In this document: positions 1 through 10,443 of the stretch, one piece after another | Numbering within the stretch: the first letter of the stretch is position 1 | Layout: every line of letters begins with the position of its first letter | Source: Holothuria scabra | Lineage: Eukaryota; Echinodermata; Holothuroidea; Aspidochirotida; Holothuriidae | DNA: 64,000 bases | Reading direction: 5' to 3' | Assembly (NCBI GenBank): GCA_037179385.1 | Contig: CM074179.1 | Span: 35,303,905 to 35,367,904, forward strand | The notes under the pieces: generated by a model | What the model was told of the DNA's origin: nothing | The model's input: only the letters and a program-made list of their open reading frames with translations | Databases searched by the model: none | Translations under genes and position numbers: made by a program

Positions 1-500
1 CGGTATTTTAAGGGAATTAGTCTGCAAAAACTCGTAATCAACTATTTGCCTACAGTTGTAAAGTTTCACTGGGCATCGATATCTACGGTGGTCATTAACT
101 TGTAGTGCAAAAAAGGTTTGGAAGTAATGACTAAAGTACCGAAGAACTACGTCGTACAAAATTTACTAAGCTCTCTGTAGGGATGAGAACGAATTGCGCT
201 GAGAAAGTTCTCGACATATTGAATTAAATAATCATGTTTACCATTATTGAACATTTGCCAAAGTTTAATTACAATCAGACTATTAAAGATATCCATATAA
301 TTTCTCTGATCATGCTGATTTTATTGTCATCTTTATTTTTAAAATAAGCTTTACGAAATGGACAACAAGCGCCTATAATGCACCCTTCACGCAATTCTGC
401 TTATCAACATATTCAGTCCTCTGTCTGATACTCCAACATACCAGGACCAAAACGCCAAACGTTATATGTTACCGTTGCCGTCGTAATTTTGGTAAATACA
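1..500. repeat. Dispersed composite repeat
   Basis: Two repeat segments abut here. Bases 2-170 reappear in the same orientation at 11036-11199 (shared words such as CTGCAAAAACTCGTAATC and TTGTAAAGTTTCACTGGGCAT, the latter broken by few changes). Bases about 165-500 reappear inverted at about 52840-53165 (shared word CATATAACGTTTGGCGTTTT on the minus strand here). The two halves recur separately, so this is a composite of two families or a recombinant. No intact ORF. Family unknown. Confidence 0.7.
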
Positions 501-1319
501 TCTGGTAAAATACGAGATTTGCATCGAAAATTCTGACTTGAAGTTAGATCGTTCTTGCCTTCTGTACGTTTCTTTATTAGAAATATTTACCTTAGACACG
601 TAAGAAAACTTTGTTCAATCGGTTACATCGCTTGTACACGGATCGCAATGAGCCGTATACATGCTGGCTTTCTATGATGCATGTTCGAACCCCCGGCCCG
701 GTACTTGAAATATACGTGCATGCTACTAATATACAAATATCAGCATACTGTACATTCCCGAACTAAATGCAGTTCAAACGTAGGGAGACATCGTAGCATA
801 TTGCTCTGTCGAAATTCCAGGAAATTGTGAGAAACATTAAACGCACGTTTGCAAATGTATACAGGTGCCGCCATGATCAATTTATGAAACAAATGTAAAA
901 CTCACAAATTTGGTGACCAAAGGGTTCTAAATAAATTGATGATATAAATACACATAAAACAATAGCAAACACCAAGCGATCTGGAAAGAGAATAGAAAAA
1001 CGACCAACGTAGGACAGCATCCCTCTTTCATGACCCTGTCATATGATAAGTATCTGGCGTATTAGCCCACTTAATATTGTAATCAATCTGCTTAATATTA
1101 TAATGAGCTTTCTTTATATAATAATTAACCTAATTAACCTACTTAATATCGCGCATTTGAGGAAAAATGTCCCACATTTCGTAAATGGCGACATTTCCAA
1201 CCAATCTTGTCACATACTAGTCTCTTCTGCTGTACGAAACTTTTTTCTAAAACATCGGTTTGTTTCTAAATGGGAATCGGCTGATAAACGGAACGAGACA
1301 AATGTGGTCATGTGATCCC
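501..1319. other. AT-rich sequence, no gene seen
   Basis: No coding exon, RNA gene or clear repeat was recognised. Around 1043-1160 the sequence is a run of imperfect TTAATAT/TTAAC motifs; the 90-codon ORF there is low complexity and has no recognisable domain. Confidence 0.5.
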
Positions 1320-1765
1320 GAATGTACATGTACTGACATTTAGTACATGATCGTATGAAATCAGTACATGATCGTAAGCAGTTGGTACATGAACGTGTAC
1401 TTTTACCACATCAAATTCGGTGAGCCTTTTGGCGGACTTCTGGTACGCCGAAAGGCTCACTCTGTATGGCGTGCGGAAGATACAAATATAACATGATGAT
1501 CTTACGTTTTTACATGTACAACGTGTGTTTTAAGATGTACAACGTGTGATTTTACATGTACAACGTAACATTTAACATGATGAACTTATGGTTTTAGTGC
1601 ATGATGGTGTAAATTAACATCATGATCATATGAAGTTAGTACATCATCGTATATTTTTGGTACATGAACGTGTAATTTTAGTACATGAACGTGTAATTTT
1701 AGTACATGAACGAGTATTTTTAGAATATCATCATATTTGGTGAGCCTTTTGGCGTGCCATAGTTC
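1320..1765. mobile_element. Foldback-type element with short palindromic units
   Basis: A roughly 21-base unit built around GTACATGAACGTGTAATTTT is repeated, first with GTACATGATCG variants (1330-1400), then as its complement-like form ACATGTACAACGTGTG (1510-1570), then forward again (1625-1715). A hairpin with a 15-bp stem sits at 1420-1434 / 1446-1460 (GTGAGCCTTTTGGCG against its inverted copy, one mismatch, 11-base loop). The same GGTGAGCCTTTTGGCG word returns at 1738-1753, as if closing the element. No transposase ORF, so it would be non-autonomous. Class is uncertain and the outer limits are approximate. Confidence 0.5.
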
Positions 1766-2316
1766 TGGCCCTTTTCTAAAAACCCATGGAAGTTACAAGT
1801 GAAATTCTTCATGAATGTCCTTCAGATAAAAACAGGGAAAATTCTTAAAAATGCTTTTGGTCCCATTGTCTACCTATAAGCTATAACATAACACACAGGT
1901 AATGCCGTATGTTTAGCTGTTTAGCTCTGTTATCGTACTCCAGAGAATCAGTAGTTATAGTGACCCACTTTTCGAAAAGAATTCTACATATTAAGCTAAC
2001 TTGAATTTCGGGCAAGGGCCTGGAAAAAGTCGGGAAGTCATTAATTTAAGAGTCCCCAATCTTGAGAGCCCCAATCTTTTCAAAAATTTGTCTGAACGAA
2101 ACAACGCATTACAGTAATAGTAAAATTTTCGAAACGATTACAGGAATTTCGACTCATTCGGGCAGCTTATTAAACAAGTATTATTCAGCCTTATTTCATA
2201 GACTTGGTCGAAACTGTGCCCGAAATGGTAGATGTTTCGGGCAGAATTTTCAAAAATGTCTGAGATGACCTCAGTTGCCAGATTAGGCCTATATGGGAAG
2301 ACGGGAGTGTACAGAA
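1766..2316. other. No gene seen
   Basis: Short ORF at 2062-2268 only, with no recognisable domain and no splice context. Contains TTTCGGGCAG/TGCCCGAAA words that also occur around 2560 and 51550, so part of it is probably more of the neighbouring repeat. Confidence 0.4.
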
Positions 2317-3480
2317 AAATGGCATTGGTACCTTCTATGTGGTAATATTCTGATCATTGTGAAGGCTAATTTACTCATTTGTATCAAAGTGAGCATGTTA
2401 TTGCAAACAAAAACTCAAAATAACGACTGCTTAGATTCTATTCACGAGCCTGCAAATGCAATTTCCGGCCATCTGAAAGGTCGCAGTGTTTCAAAATTTT
2501 CTGTATGCTCATGCGTTAACTGAAGGTTTCGCTCCTCTTAGCCTTTCGGATGGAGTTATATATTTCGGGCAGAAAAATCTCCTTCCCCAACTGGAAATGC
2601 CCCTATACGCCTATGGTCTTGCTCCACGTAAATTTCTTATATAAAAATCAACAACCCTACTAGGATTATGAATAATGGTAAATATGGTTATTTACCTCCC
2701 TCACAAGTGAACCCAGTTACTGATGAGAAGTAAATTAGTGTTGGAAGACACCTGACCACTGTAGGCCATACTTCTACACCGTAGAACTGAAAACTTTTGA
2801 TTTGCTAAGCAAAGTTTTCCTTATGACAGTTCAGTGCCGGACTCAGACCCTGTGCAATTGGCTACTCAAACAAAAAAGTCTTGCTACGCCAGGGCTTAGG
2901 ACAGTCTTATCTGGGGCTTCTGAAACATCAAAGCGCAGTAACCTACTGGGGTTTCGCCCCTGAACCGCGGCGCACGAACTCAGGCCTGAATACGGGCCTG
3001 AGTTTGGTAAAGCAAACAGACCTTTTTTTAATTGACCAAAGGATAATTCTCTAAAAGGGCTTCAAGGTATCTAAATTCGTTTTCAATTTCCAATTCTAAC
3101 ATATTTTATATACCCAGTTATATGAATGTAAAACGCCTACAATGTGATATAGTAGCAGTTCAAACCTTTCTTGCAGAAAATAACTTTTACCCTAAGTAAA
3201 AGTTAAGCCTACATTTTAGGTCACATAGTATAGTGTGATTTTGTGGGATGAGTTTTCCTGCACATCTTTCAAGAAATGGCATGATTGAGAGCCATTCGTG
3301 GCGGAGATTTGTACGTAAGAGTGGAATTGTTCGGCAGGAATCGTCCGGGGGCAATTGTTCGGGTGGAAATTGTCCGGGTGCAAGTTGTCCGAATGCGAAT
3401 TGTCCGGGTTGCCGATTGTCCGGTGGCAGTTGTCCGGGTGGCAGTTGTCCGGGTGCCAGTTGTCCGGTCACGGGTAATAC
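2317..3480 (+). repeat. 1.2-kb dispersed repeat, copy 1 (inverted copy at 50.1-51.6 kb)
   Basis: The sequence from about 2317 (TTGGTACCTTCTATGTGGTAA) to the end of the minisatellite matches the reverse complement of about 50130-51570 along its whole length. Examples are CTAATTTACTCATTTG, GGCCATCTGAAAGGTCGCAG and GATGAGTTTTCCTGCACATC. The other copy has about 150 extra bases next to the CTCAG at about 2846. Both copies end in the 15-bp TTGTCCGG array. A GC-rich palindromic patch (GGTTTCGCCCCTGAACC, 2950-3010) is shared. No transposase or reverse transcriptase was seen. Confidence 0.8.
3322..3475 (+). repeat. 15-bp minisatellite, array 1 (TTGTCCGGGTG unit)
   Basis: About ten units of 13-16 bases with consensus GTTGTCCGGGTGCCA. 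Because 15 is a multiple of three, long ORFs open in several frames on both strands (Cys-Pro-Gly rich in one, Gln-Leu-Pro-Pro-Gly rich on the other strand). These are by-products, not genes. The same unit forms arrays at 50141-50400 (inverted) and 57556-57776. Confidence 0.9.
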
Positions 3481-5504
3481 ATTTACACTAGACGGAAATG
3501 ATACTAAACCTGTGCTTGTGCTTCCGGTTCCAGTCCTATCACCGAGTCTAGGTCTGCCTGAACAAACAGCTTCATAGGTTAAATGGATGTCACGACCATC
3601 AGTAAGAAACAAACTATGCTAATCGTGAACTTGGTATTCATCATCTCGTAAACTTTTAATAGATCGAGCGTAATCTTTTATCCCCAACATGAGCATTAGA
3701 TGAAAATGAGAATGGGATAAATTAACAGTAATTTCCACACTGCCTAGGGTTAAATTCCACTTAACAGAAACCATTTGAAACAATTTACGTTCCAAACGGT
3801 TTAGACTGTGTTTTGGGGCATTTTCCATTCAAAACCATGTCTCACCATTATAACTAGTTAGAAAATTAGTAGAGATTACCATTTGCATATTTATGACCAG
3901 TTGCACTTGAAACCATTCAAGATCATAAGGGTTTCCTATATTTTTGCAAATGGTCCCTAATGGATTTTAACCAAGATTGTAGTTATCTTAAATTTCAGTA
4001 CATGTAAGGTGTGCACGTGATTTATTTAAAATATTGAAAAATATACAACAAATGTTTCAGTGGTAATAACGATGTACAAGAAAAGATATTTTCCTATACT
4101 TCATTTTTCTTTCTTTTTGTAGTTAAAGAAAGTCGCAGCCAGTTGCACCCCAAGGAAGTTTCGGGAATTTTGATTCACTGAGAGATCTTATCGATAAGCA
4201 ACAGTAATAAAATCAACTATTTCATATAAGATCTTACATAGATCAAATGAGATCCTTTTGGTGTGTTCCAGAGAGAATTTTCAGCTGGGATTGACTAGAT
4301 TTAACCAATATCGTAGTCACAGATTGACCAACTTTTTTATGATTTAAATAACCGGGATATATGGGTCAAAATTGGTTAAATTGATGGCTTTTTTTAAAGT
4401 GGGGTCAAATATTAAAAGTTCTGTGGTAACGTTTAACCAGTCTACCTCGGTTACTTTAACCAGGAAATGGTTGATTTAATTTGATACCACAATACTGGTT
4501 AAATCTAACGAAGCTGTTTTCTTAGTGTGAAGTGAGTAAGGAATGTTTCGGGAAGAGCTAACAGCCTTGGAAGCTTTTCCGGAGGAAGAAGTGAGACAAG
4601 TTTCCTCAAACTCCATATAAAATTATCTTTTCCCTCCGTCTCCTAATCCTTCTTCTCACACCCTTTCCTGTAAGTATATTGAGATTTCACTCTATCACGC
4701 TTTTAAATTATTAAGTAGTGTATACAACAAATAGTGTTGCTTTCTGAATTGAGAGTGATCGCGTGATTTTCTGAATAAAGCATTAATTGGCAAGGGATAA
4801 TACACTAGTTGAGTAAAGACGTCTTTAGAGAATTGAATATTGTTGCAATTTTTGAGAAAGAAATTGTATGCATTGCCCTTTGCACACAAATTTCTTTTTA
4901 CGATGCCACTGAGATTAGTGGCGGACCCAGGATGTTCATCCCAGTATGTTTGAGGTGTGTTCCCCGTACTGTGGGAGAGGTATGAAGAAGTTTCGGAGAT
5001 AGTGACAGTGCGCCCCTGGCACCCCTGCCTCATACGCATATGGTTTTGAGCTTTTATATCACCCATATCAATTTTATCTGAAAATATGAAATAATGTACT
5101 TCGAAACAGTGTTCTTATTATTGCAATATAAGACTACACAACATGAAACACAAACGTAAATGCAAAATGTCCCATGTACGAAGGTAAAAAAAAGTAAGCC
5201 TTGTAGATATTTTCCTTCTTTCGGGGGGTGGGGGAGCTAGTGTTCCCCCTCTTAATTCACTCTGCACCTTTACATACATACATACAAATATCCATATAGT
5301 GCTAGCTCCAAATGTTCAAAGCGCTTAAAAACAGAAAGAGAACGGTAAAGTACAGTACAGTTAGAAAAAGTAAGACTTAAGGAGTTTTTTAAAAGTAGTG
5401 ACTGATTGAGCTTCCCTGATATTACGCGGGAGTGTGTTCCAAAGTGAGGGGCCAGCTACGGAGAAAGCCTTATCGGCAATGTGTTTCTTTCCAGACGGAA
5501 CTGT

Positions 5505-6207
5505 TTATAGAATTGTATCAGTGGCGGACCTCGTCACCGGGCCTGTAGTGGGCAGTTGTTTCCATATCAAAGATTTTTTGAGATAAACTGGTCCGCAGTT
5601 ATTTAGGCATTTGTAAACGTAACTTGAGACATATTTTAAATTTAATTCGTTTTTCGATAGGAAACCAGTGAAGTTTTTCATTAAATGTAAAGGACTATCC
5701 ACTCTAGAGGCAGAAAAAATCAATTTAGCAGCTCTGTTTTGCAACAACTGGATACGGTTGAGGTCTCGAGCATTCGCACCATAGAGGAGGGCATTACCAT
5801 AGTCTAATCTAGAAAGGACAAGTGCACGTACAATAAGATGCCGTGTATCCTGATCAAGATAACAACAAATGCGACGGATGTTACGGCGCTGGAAATTTCC
5901 AGCTGATATGAGGCTATTAATTTGTTTGGTCATAAACATGTTAGAATCAAAGAAAACGCATAGATTACGTATGTAACAGTATAAATCAATTTGGCTATCG
6001 CCACTGTAAGAATAAGTTTCGGGAGCTTTAAAAGGCTTTGTCTAGTTCCCGCTATGAAAAATTCGTTTTATTCATTATTTAATTTTAATTTGTTTTGATT
6101 CATCCACCTTTTGATATCAATAATGCAATCTTGTAACAATTGCAACTCCCTTACAACAGCACCACTTTCGCTAGGATTAAAAGAGACGTACAGCTGAGTA
6201 TCATCAG
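5505..6207 (-). pseudogene. LINE reverse transcriptase, palm end and thumb
   Basis: After the YADD box the minus strand encodes DDTQLYVSFNPSE, an acidic and hydrophobic stretch ending RWMNQNKLKLN (about 6070-6205), and then a 144-codon open stretch (5505-5939). That stretch contains ALVLSRLDYGNALLYG and LQNRAAKLIF, both hallmarks of CR1/L2/Jockey-group thumb regions. It ends at a stop at 5505, followed by about 230 bases of 3' UTR running to the CATA microsatellite. Some stops and shifts occur between 5940 and 6070. Confidence 0.75.
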
Positions 6208-6907
6208 GGCGGTATTAGGGTAGAGACACAACGTTCTATTGCCTCTTTGAGGCAATGTTTGTTGCCGACAATAATCTTCCTTTTGTTCCCAAATATTTTA
6301 TCTCAATAACTAGACCAACTAGGATCAGTGATACATTGTCAAAATTACAGTGAGAGGGCACGCCCTTACGTTGCATCAACTTTACGTTGCCAGCCGTCAT
6401 GAAAACATATGAAATTTTACACTTTCGTCGTTATTCGTCGCAATAAATGTAAATTCTGTTTATTTCTGTGGAGAATTTTAACGCTATATATATTTCGAGT
6501 TTGTTTAGGAGTTATGCGGAGAGTTGCGAAAATTGGGTGAAATGATTTAGCCTCTAACAATGCCTATAGCAGACGACTCATCGAATTCGTTGCAAAACAA
6601 AGAAAGTAAACTATTTTAACTTTCATTGACAGTCGTTTAAAAAAAAAAAAAACTTTTGATTAGAGTTTGAAACCTGTAGGTAACAAACCTCATTTCAAAG
6701 CATCTCTAAACAAAGACAATTGTTTCAGGATTACTTGGGTGTGGAAAAGGCAAATCCTCTTAAGCATGGGACAGGTCAACAAGGCTTAACAATAGGAACA
6801 AAGAGAACTGTCAATCAAAGTTTGATGCTTGAATGGGAATTACTATTTTGGAATTACCTATTGTGTGACAGATAGGGCTGTTGTGTCTCCAGCCTAACAC
6901 CTCCATG
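6208..6907. mobile_element. 700-bp MITE nested at the LINE catalytic box
   Basis: Flanked by the 10-base direct repeat GTATCATCAG at 6198-6207 and 6908-6917. Its ends carry imperfect inverted repeats of about 25 bases (GGCGGTATTAGGGTAGAGAC on the left; GGAGGTGTTAGGCTGGAGAC on the right, read inward from about 6904). Removing it with one repeat copy restores the LINE reading through YADDTQLYVSF. A 9-10-bp duplication with GG-starting ends fits Mutator-like or Merlin-like elements. No transposase ORF is present. Confidence 0.65.
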
Positions 6908-7081
6908 GTATCATCAGCGTATGAATGAAATTAACATTGTGACTGCGTGTAATATCTCCCATTGGTTGTGTGTTAATTGTGAAAAGAATTGGTCCGATTA
7001 CAGAACCCTGAGGAACTCCATAGATTAGTTGAGACTGCGCAGAGAGAACGTTATCAATACAAACACAATTCGATCTGCTAT
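6908..7081 (-). pseudogene. LINE reverse transcriptase, GVPQGS box to YADD
   Basis: Minus-strand reading gives CVCIDNVLSAQSQLIYGVPQ followed by GSVIGPILF, the classic box preceding the active site, then about 20 residues to a HTYADDT segment. The YADD codons sit directly at the edge of the second MITE (6908-6917 is its target duplication). One base-level frame shift is needed just before YADD. This piece connects 7650-8228 (before) to 5505-6207 (after) once both MITEs are removed. Confidence 0.7.
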
Positions 7082-7085
7082 TTAA

Positions 7086-7645
7086 AGTGGAAGTTTAAGC
7101 AAAAATTTAATTTTCATGTGTGAAAGAGGAACAAAATCCACACAGTGTAGTGAAAGTTCCATTCAAATCGGACATGTATTTCTTGAGATATCAGTAAATG
7201 AAGTCAGTAGATTTGTGTTCAAAAGTGAGTTTGAGGGCAGTAGAGCTTATATCACTTCCTCACATTGACAAGGAATGCTTTGTTCCCCCTTTGTTTTATC
7301 AGACTGTTGTGTCCACCTTGAGGCTAATAAGTGTATGACCTCCCTGTGGGGATGCAAAGTTTGTAAAATTATCATGCCACTTATGCAATCACATTTTAAT
7401 AATATAGGATTGTTGAGGAGAAAATCCAGTATAAAATTTAAAGAAAAACAAAAGACTGCCCATTAATGTGGGGATGTGATGTCATATGTGCTTGCTTCAA
7501 GTTCACTTTTTGTTGAAAATGTGAAAACTTTACGTGCTTATATCTTGGGAACCACACATCGGATTTCAATGCAAATTTCACCAAAATGCTCAGATAAAGT
7601 ACCCCTCTAACATACCAAATCCTGTTGTGGCCTTAAACCCTTCTT
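7086..7645. mobile_element. MITE with TTAA target duplication, nested in the LINE
   Basis: A 560-bp segment splits the reverse transcriptase between its SYL and NSRSN residues. It is flanked by TTAA at 7082-7085 and 7646-7649. Its ends are weakly inverted (AGTGGAAGTTTAAGC against AAGAAGGGTTTAAGG). Removing it with one TTAA joins the LINE frame exactly. TTAA duplication points to piggyBac-like or Kolobok-like elements. The ORF at 7275-7466 has no recognisable transposase motif. Confidence 0.6.
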
Positions 7646-7649
7646 TTAA

Positions 7650-8228
7650 GTAGCTTCTAAACCAATTTAGAGCACTTCCAGATACTCCTATATCACAGTG
7701 CAAGCGCTTCAGAAGTATGTCATCGTCGACAGTATCAAATGCTGCAAACAGATCAAGTAAGACCACAAAAACAACCTCTTGTCTGTCTACAGCATCCAGA
7801 ATATCGCTTTTGACTTTCAGCAGTGCGGTTTCGGTACTTGCATTTTCTTTGTAAGCAGACTGGTTAACTTAACCTAAATTGTGCTTGCCCATAAATTCAA
7901 TAAGTTGAACTTTGACCACCTTCTCAATAACTTTTGACAAGAACAAAATGTTAGATACAGGCCTGTAGTTAGCCAAGTCATTTCTATCCAAGGATGTCTT
8001 CTTCAAACTAGGAGTAATAGCAGCTTTGCCAAGTGATCTTGGAAAATTACCAGTTTCTAGGGAATCGTTTACAATTTACGTAAGTGTCGGAAGCAGAATA
8101 TCAAGATTTGTTTTCAACAGCCACGTGGGAATTGGGGTCTAGAATACTAGACTTATTGTTGCAACTGAAAATAATTTTACAGATTTCATCAGTTGAAGAG
8201 GTAGCAAAATCACTAAAACATATGAGCT
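7650..8228 (-). pseudogene. LINE reverse transcriptase, N-terminal part (decayed)
   Basis: Minus-strand translation gives a chain typical of CR1/L2 reverse transcriptases. A segment with SSTDEICKII and a LDPN (about 8100-8215) is followed by NFPRSLGKAAITPSLKK, then NYRPVSNILFLSKVIEKV, then QSAYKENASTETALLKV, then LLDLFAAFDTVDDDILL and a WFRSYL motif next to the nested MITE. The catalytic Asp of the AFD box is present. An in-frame TAA lies between the RPVSN and QSAYK motifs (about 7868) and another stop lies near 8100. The coding continues after the MITE at 6908-7081. Confidence 0.75.
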
Positions 8229-9428
8229 TTCTAATGTTCACACTTTCCCCAATCAGAAGCACGTTTAGTTTTATTATTGCTATCTTGTGCAGTGCCAACA
8301 TGCATCTGGACTTGCTTAATATAATACAAGTTCATAATTGAGATACCTGAAAGTGCTTTAATACCGATAAATTATTTAACAAATATCTTTAAAGACTCAA
8401 AATTTAAAACAAGATTAAACGATAAAAGAAAACACGCAGTGATTTATCCCGTAGGAATCAAGTAAAATACTTCATATAGGCCTATGTGAAAGGAACCCAA
8501 TTAGGAGCAGTATAATTAAAAGCAACAACTTTAAATTTTGAAGTCTGAACTTGAAAATTTAAAAATTCGAATGTCAAGGATGCCAAGGGAGAAAAATCTT
8601 TCGAGTTGTTGAGACCATTTTTTTTTTGGAGGGGGGGGGGGGGATAGGGGTGCAAACCAACGTTGGGAATGATCTGAAAGCTTTAAGGTTTGTAAATTTT
8701 TAAATATTGTTCTCCACAGAAGTGTATCTCCCTGGAAAGCAGAACTTCTTCGCCATTTATTAAATGATGGCTTAGGGAGTTTGGGAGACTTTAGGAAAAA
8801 TTAAAACATCTCTTTCTTCTTTATATTTAATAGACAAATCGAATGGTTTCTGGTGATATTAATTGGGAACAGAAACATGAAGTATTTCTTTTATCACAAA
8901 GAGCAGTTTGGTATCTATATGATCTAATAGTATTTCTTCTATTACAAAAAACAGTTTTGTATTGATATGATCTAATAGTATCCTTATTTAAAACTATCAT
9001 GTTCTAAATCAGACCCTTTATTGAACATATACATAAAATAGGGTGTTTGTACACTTGATCCGGATCTGATCACCTGGTGTTATCAGCATAGCAATTACGT
9101 GTATGGCTTTATCCTGGTGCATTTACACTTGTCTCGAACTTTGATCCTCCTCTGTGATACAGAAGTGGCTCCAAATGAATTACGAAATGCAATTACACGC
9201 GCGTGTGCATTAAAATGTTAGCAACAACAACAACAAAGACAACAACGAAACCCTTCAGAAAGCACATGTGTGGACTTCTGTCATTCTGTCTCGAGACAGG
9301 AAGTGTATAAAAGGCCACCGTTGAACTCGGGTCACCGTTGATCTGGGGAGCATTTACAATACAAATTTGATCGCATGCACTGGGTCTGATCCTCCCCCTA
9401 ACTAGGACCAAATTCGGGCGATCTAGTG

Positions 9429-10036
9429 AAAAACGCCCTTAGATTACACTCCAACTAATAAACAAAGAAAAAGAGCACTTTTATTTTGGCACCAGCTTTT
9501 ATTTATACAGTAGATAAAGTAATTTATAAATTAGAAAATTGTGAACTTTTGAATTGCAATCCGTTTGTATTGTTACTTTTACGCTAGCAACGGTGTTTGA
9601 TTTCATAAAATCTATTTAAAAGGGAAAAACTCTCTCTTCATTGGAAAACCATAGAACTGAATGAAAGTAATATGACAAAAATTGTATGAGTATAGTTGTC
9701 TTGGATTTTATTGTTGCTATCAAAATATACAACCGAAATAAAAACACTTTCGCGAAGTTTAAATATTTTCTTTATTCTGCATCAACCCACACGCTGGGAA
9801 AACATCGGATTCTAAATGTGCCGTTTCCATCAAATCGTCTGATAGTAATACGTATAGAGTCAAAAACGTTTTTAAAATGGTGAATTACTTCCTCGAATTC
9901 TAGGCTCAAAATGAAAAGATATCTTTCAAAACTTCCCAAATTTTTCTTAGGTGCAGTACTGTCGAGAAACGCATCACACAAAAGTTAATAAAATGATTAT
10001 CATAAGAATGCCGATCCGCGACACTTTGTTTAGGCC
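9429..10036. other. 3' flank of the fibrinogen-domain gene
   Basis: Probable 3' UTR and intergenic DNA. No coding exon seen. The short ORFs at 9686-9883 (plus) and 9772-9981 (minus) overlap each other and have no recognisable domain. Confidence 0.5.
9771..9776 (-). terminator. Candidate poly(A) signal for the fibrinogen-domain gene
   Basis: TTTATT on the plus strand is AATAAA on the minus strand, about 260 bases past the stop codon of the last exon (10037-10039). A second candidate lies near 9708. No transcript evidence. Confidence 0.3.
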
Positions 10037-10443
10037 TTAAAGAGGGCGCACTTTCATTTCTGTGTATTTAATCCCGCAGTCGTTTCCGGAAAGACCGTGC
10101 CAAAATATAATTTGTCCTTTACTACCACTTCGTTTACCGTTCAAATTTGAGTATGCGCAACTGTATGAAATGGTGCGGCAGTTGTTGCAGTTACTATCTT
10201 CGCAACATCTATAATTAGTATATGTGTAATGGTCGCATGGACTCGAAGAACCTTCGCCTCTGTGTTTGTACCACCAGGCACCACCATGTAGATAAGCACA
10301 GTGACCACCAAAGTAATAATAATAATAGCAGTAATTATAATAAACATAATAATAATAACGGCAGTAAACTCCACCACCACCGTCATTGTCTGTACCACTC
10401 GTACTGAACGGTTGGTTGTAGTGGTGTCTCATAGCGTCGTAGC
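10037..10443 (-). CDS. Fibrinogen-domain gene, exon 7 (C-terminal fibrinogen subdomain, Tyr- and Cys-rich inserts)
   Basis: Last exon seen. The acceptor AACAG|GC lies at 10444-10445, phase 1, joining the GCAG| end of the previous exon to make a Gly codon as in other fibrinogen-related proteins. Reading order: a segment ending QPFSTSGTDND (calcium-site DxD-like acidic motif), a Tyr-rich insert (about 10310-10360), HCAYLHGGAWWY, a Cys-rich insert of about 30 residues (about 10170-10265), SCAYSNLNGKR, then IIFWHGLSG and IKYTEMKVRPL before TAA. FST-D-DND, GAWWY, SNLNG and YTEMK-RP are the diagnostic motifs. The inserts are unusual: the Tyr tract is encoded by an AAT/ATT-type microsatellite. Secreted recognition or matrix role is inferred from the family. 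Confidence 0.85.

Larger units (their letters stand above)
5271..8232 (-). mobile_element. 5'-truncated CR1/L2-type LINE with two nested MITEs
   Basis: Copy B of the surrounding block runs straight across this position, so the 3-kb segment is an insertion. On the minus strand it encodes pieces of a non-LTR reverse transcriptase in the expected order. At the low-coordinate end, the minus-strand 3' end, it finishes in a short CATA/TATG microsatellite (5271-5290), as CR1/L2-group LINEs do, rather than in poly(A). Upstream reverse-transcriptase and endonuclease parts are missing, so it is 5'-truncated. Stops and frameshifts show it is dead. CR1 versus L2 cannot be decided by eye. Confidence 0.8.
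3481..9428 (+). repeat. Duplicated block, copy A (copy B at 60.35-63.98 kb), interrupted by a LINE
   Basis: 3481-5270 and 8233-9428 match 60346-62870 and 62873-63975 in order and orientation. Matches include GGTTAAATGGATGTCACGACC, CTTTCTGAATTGAGAGT and TAATACCGATAAATTATTTA. The intervening 5271-8232 is absent from copy B and is a LINE insertion. Copies differ by scattered substitutions and small indels. Within the block, 4281-4520 contains GGTTAAAT/ATTTAACC words in both orientations, which look like another old palindromic element. No host coding exon recognised. Confidence 0.8.

Noticed and set aside
3322..3475. CRISPR-like array
   Set aside because: Units are contiguous 15-mers with no unique spacers, in an intron-bearing eukaryotic sequence.
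3187..3612. Overlapping ORFs in several frames with Cys-Pro-Gly or Gln-Leu-Pro-Pro-Gly repeats (also at 50103-50530 and 57416-58001)
   Set aside because: They are translations of the 15-bp minisatellite, whose length keeps several frames open on both strands. The same array in different flanks gives unrelated N- and C-termini.
10141..10407. Alternative-frame ORFs over the Tyr-rich segment (Ile/Val-rich minus, Asn/His-rich plus)
   Set aside because: Microsatellite shadows; the frame with the conserved fibrinogen motifs is the coding one.
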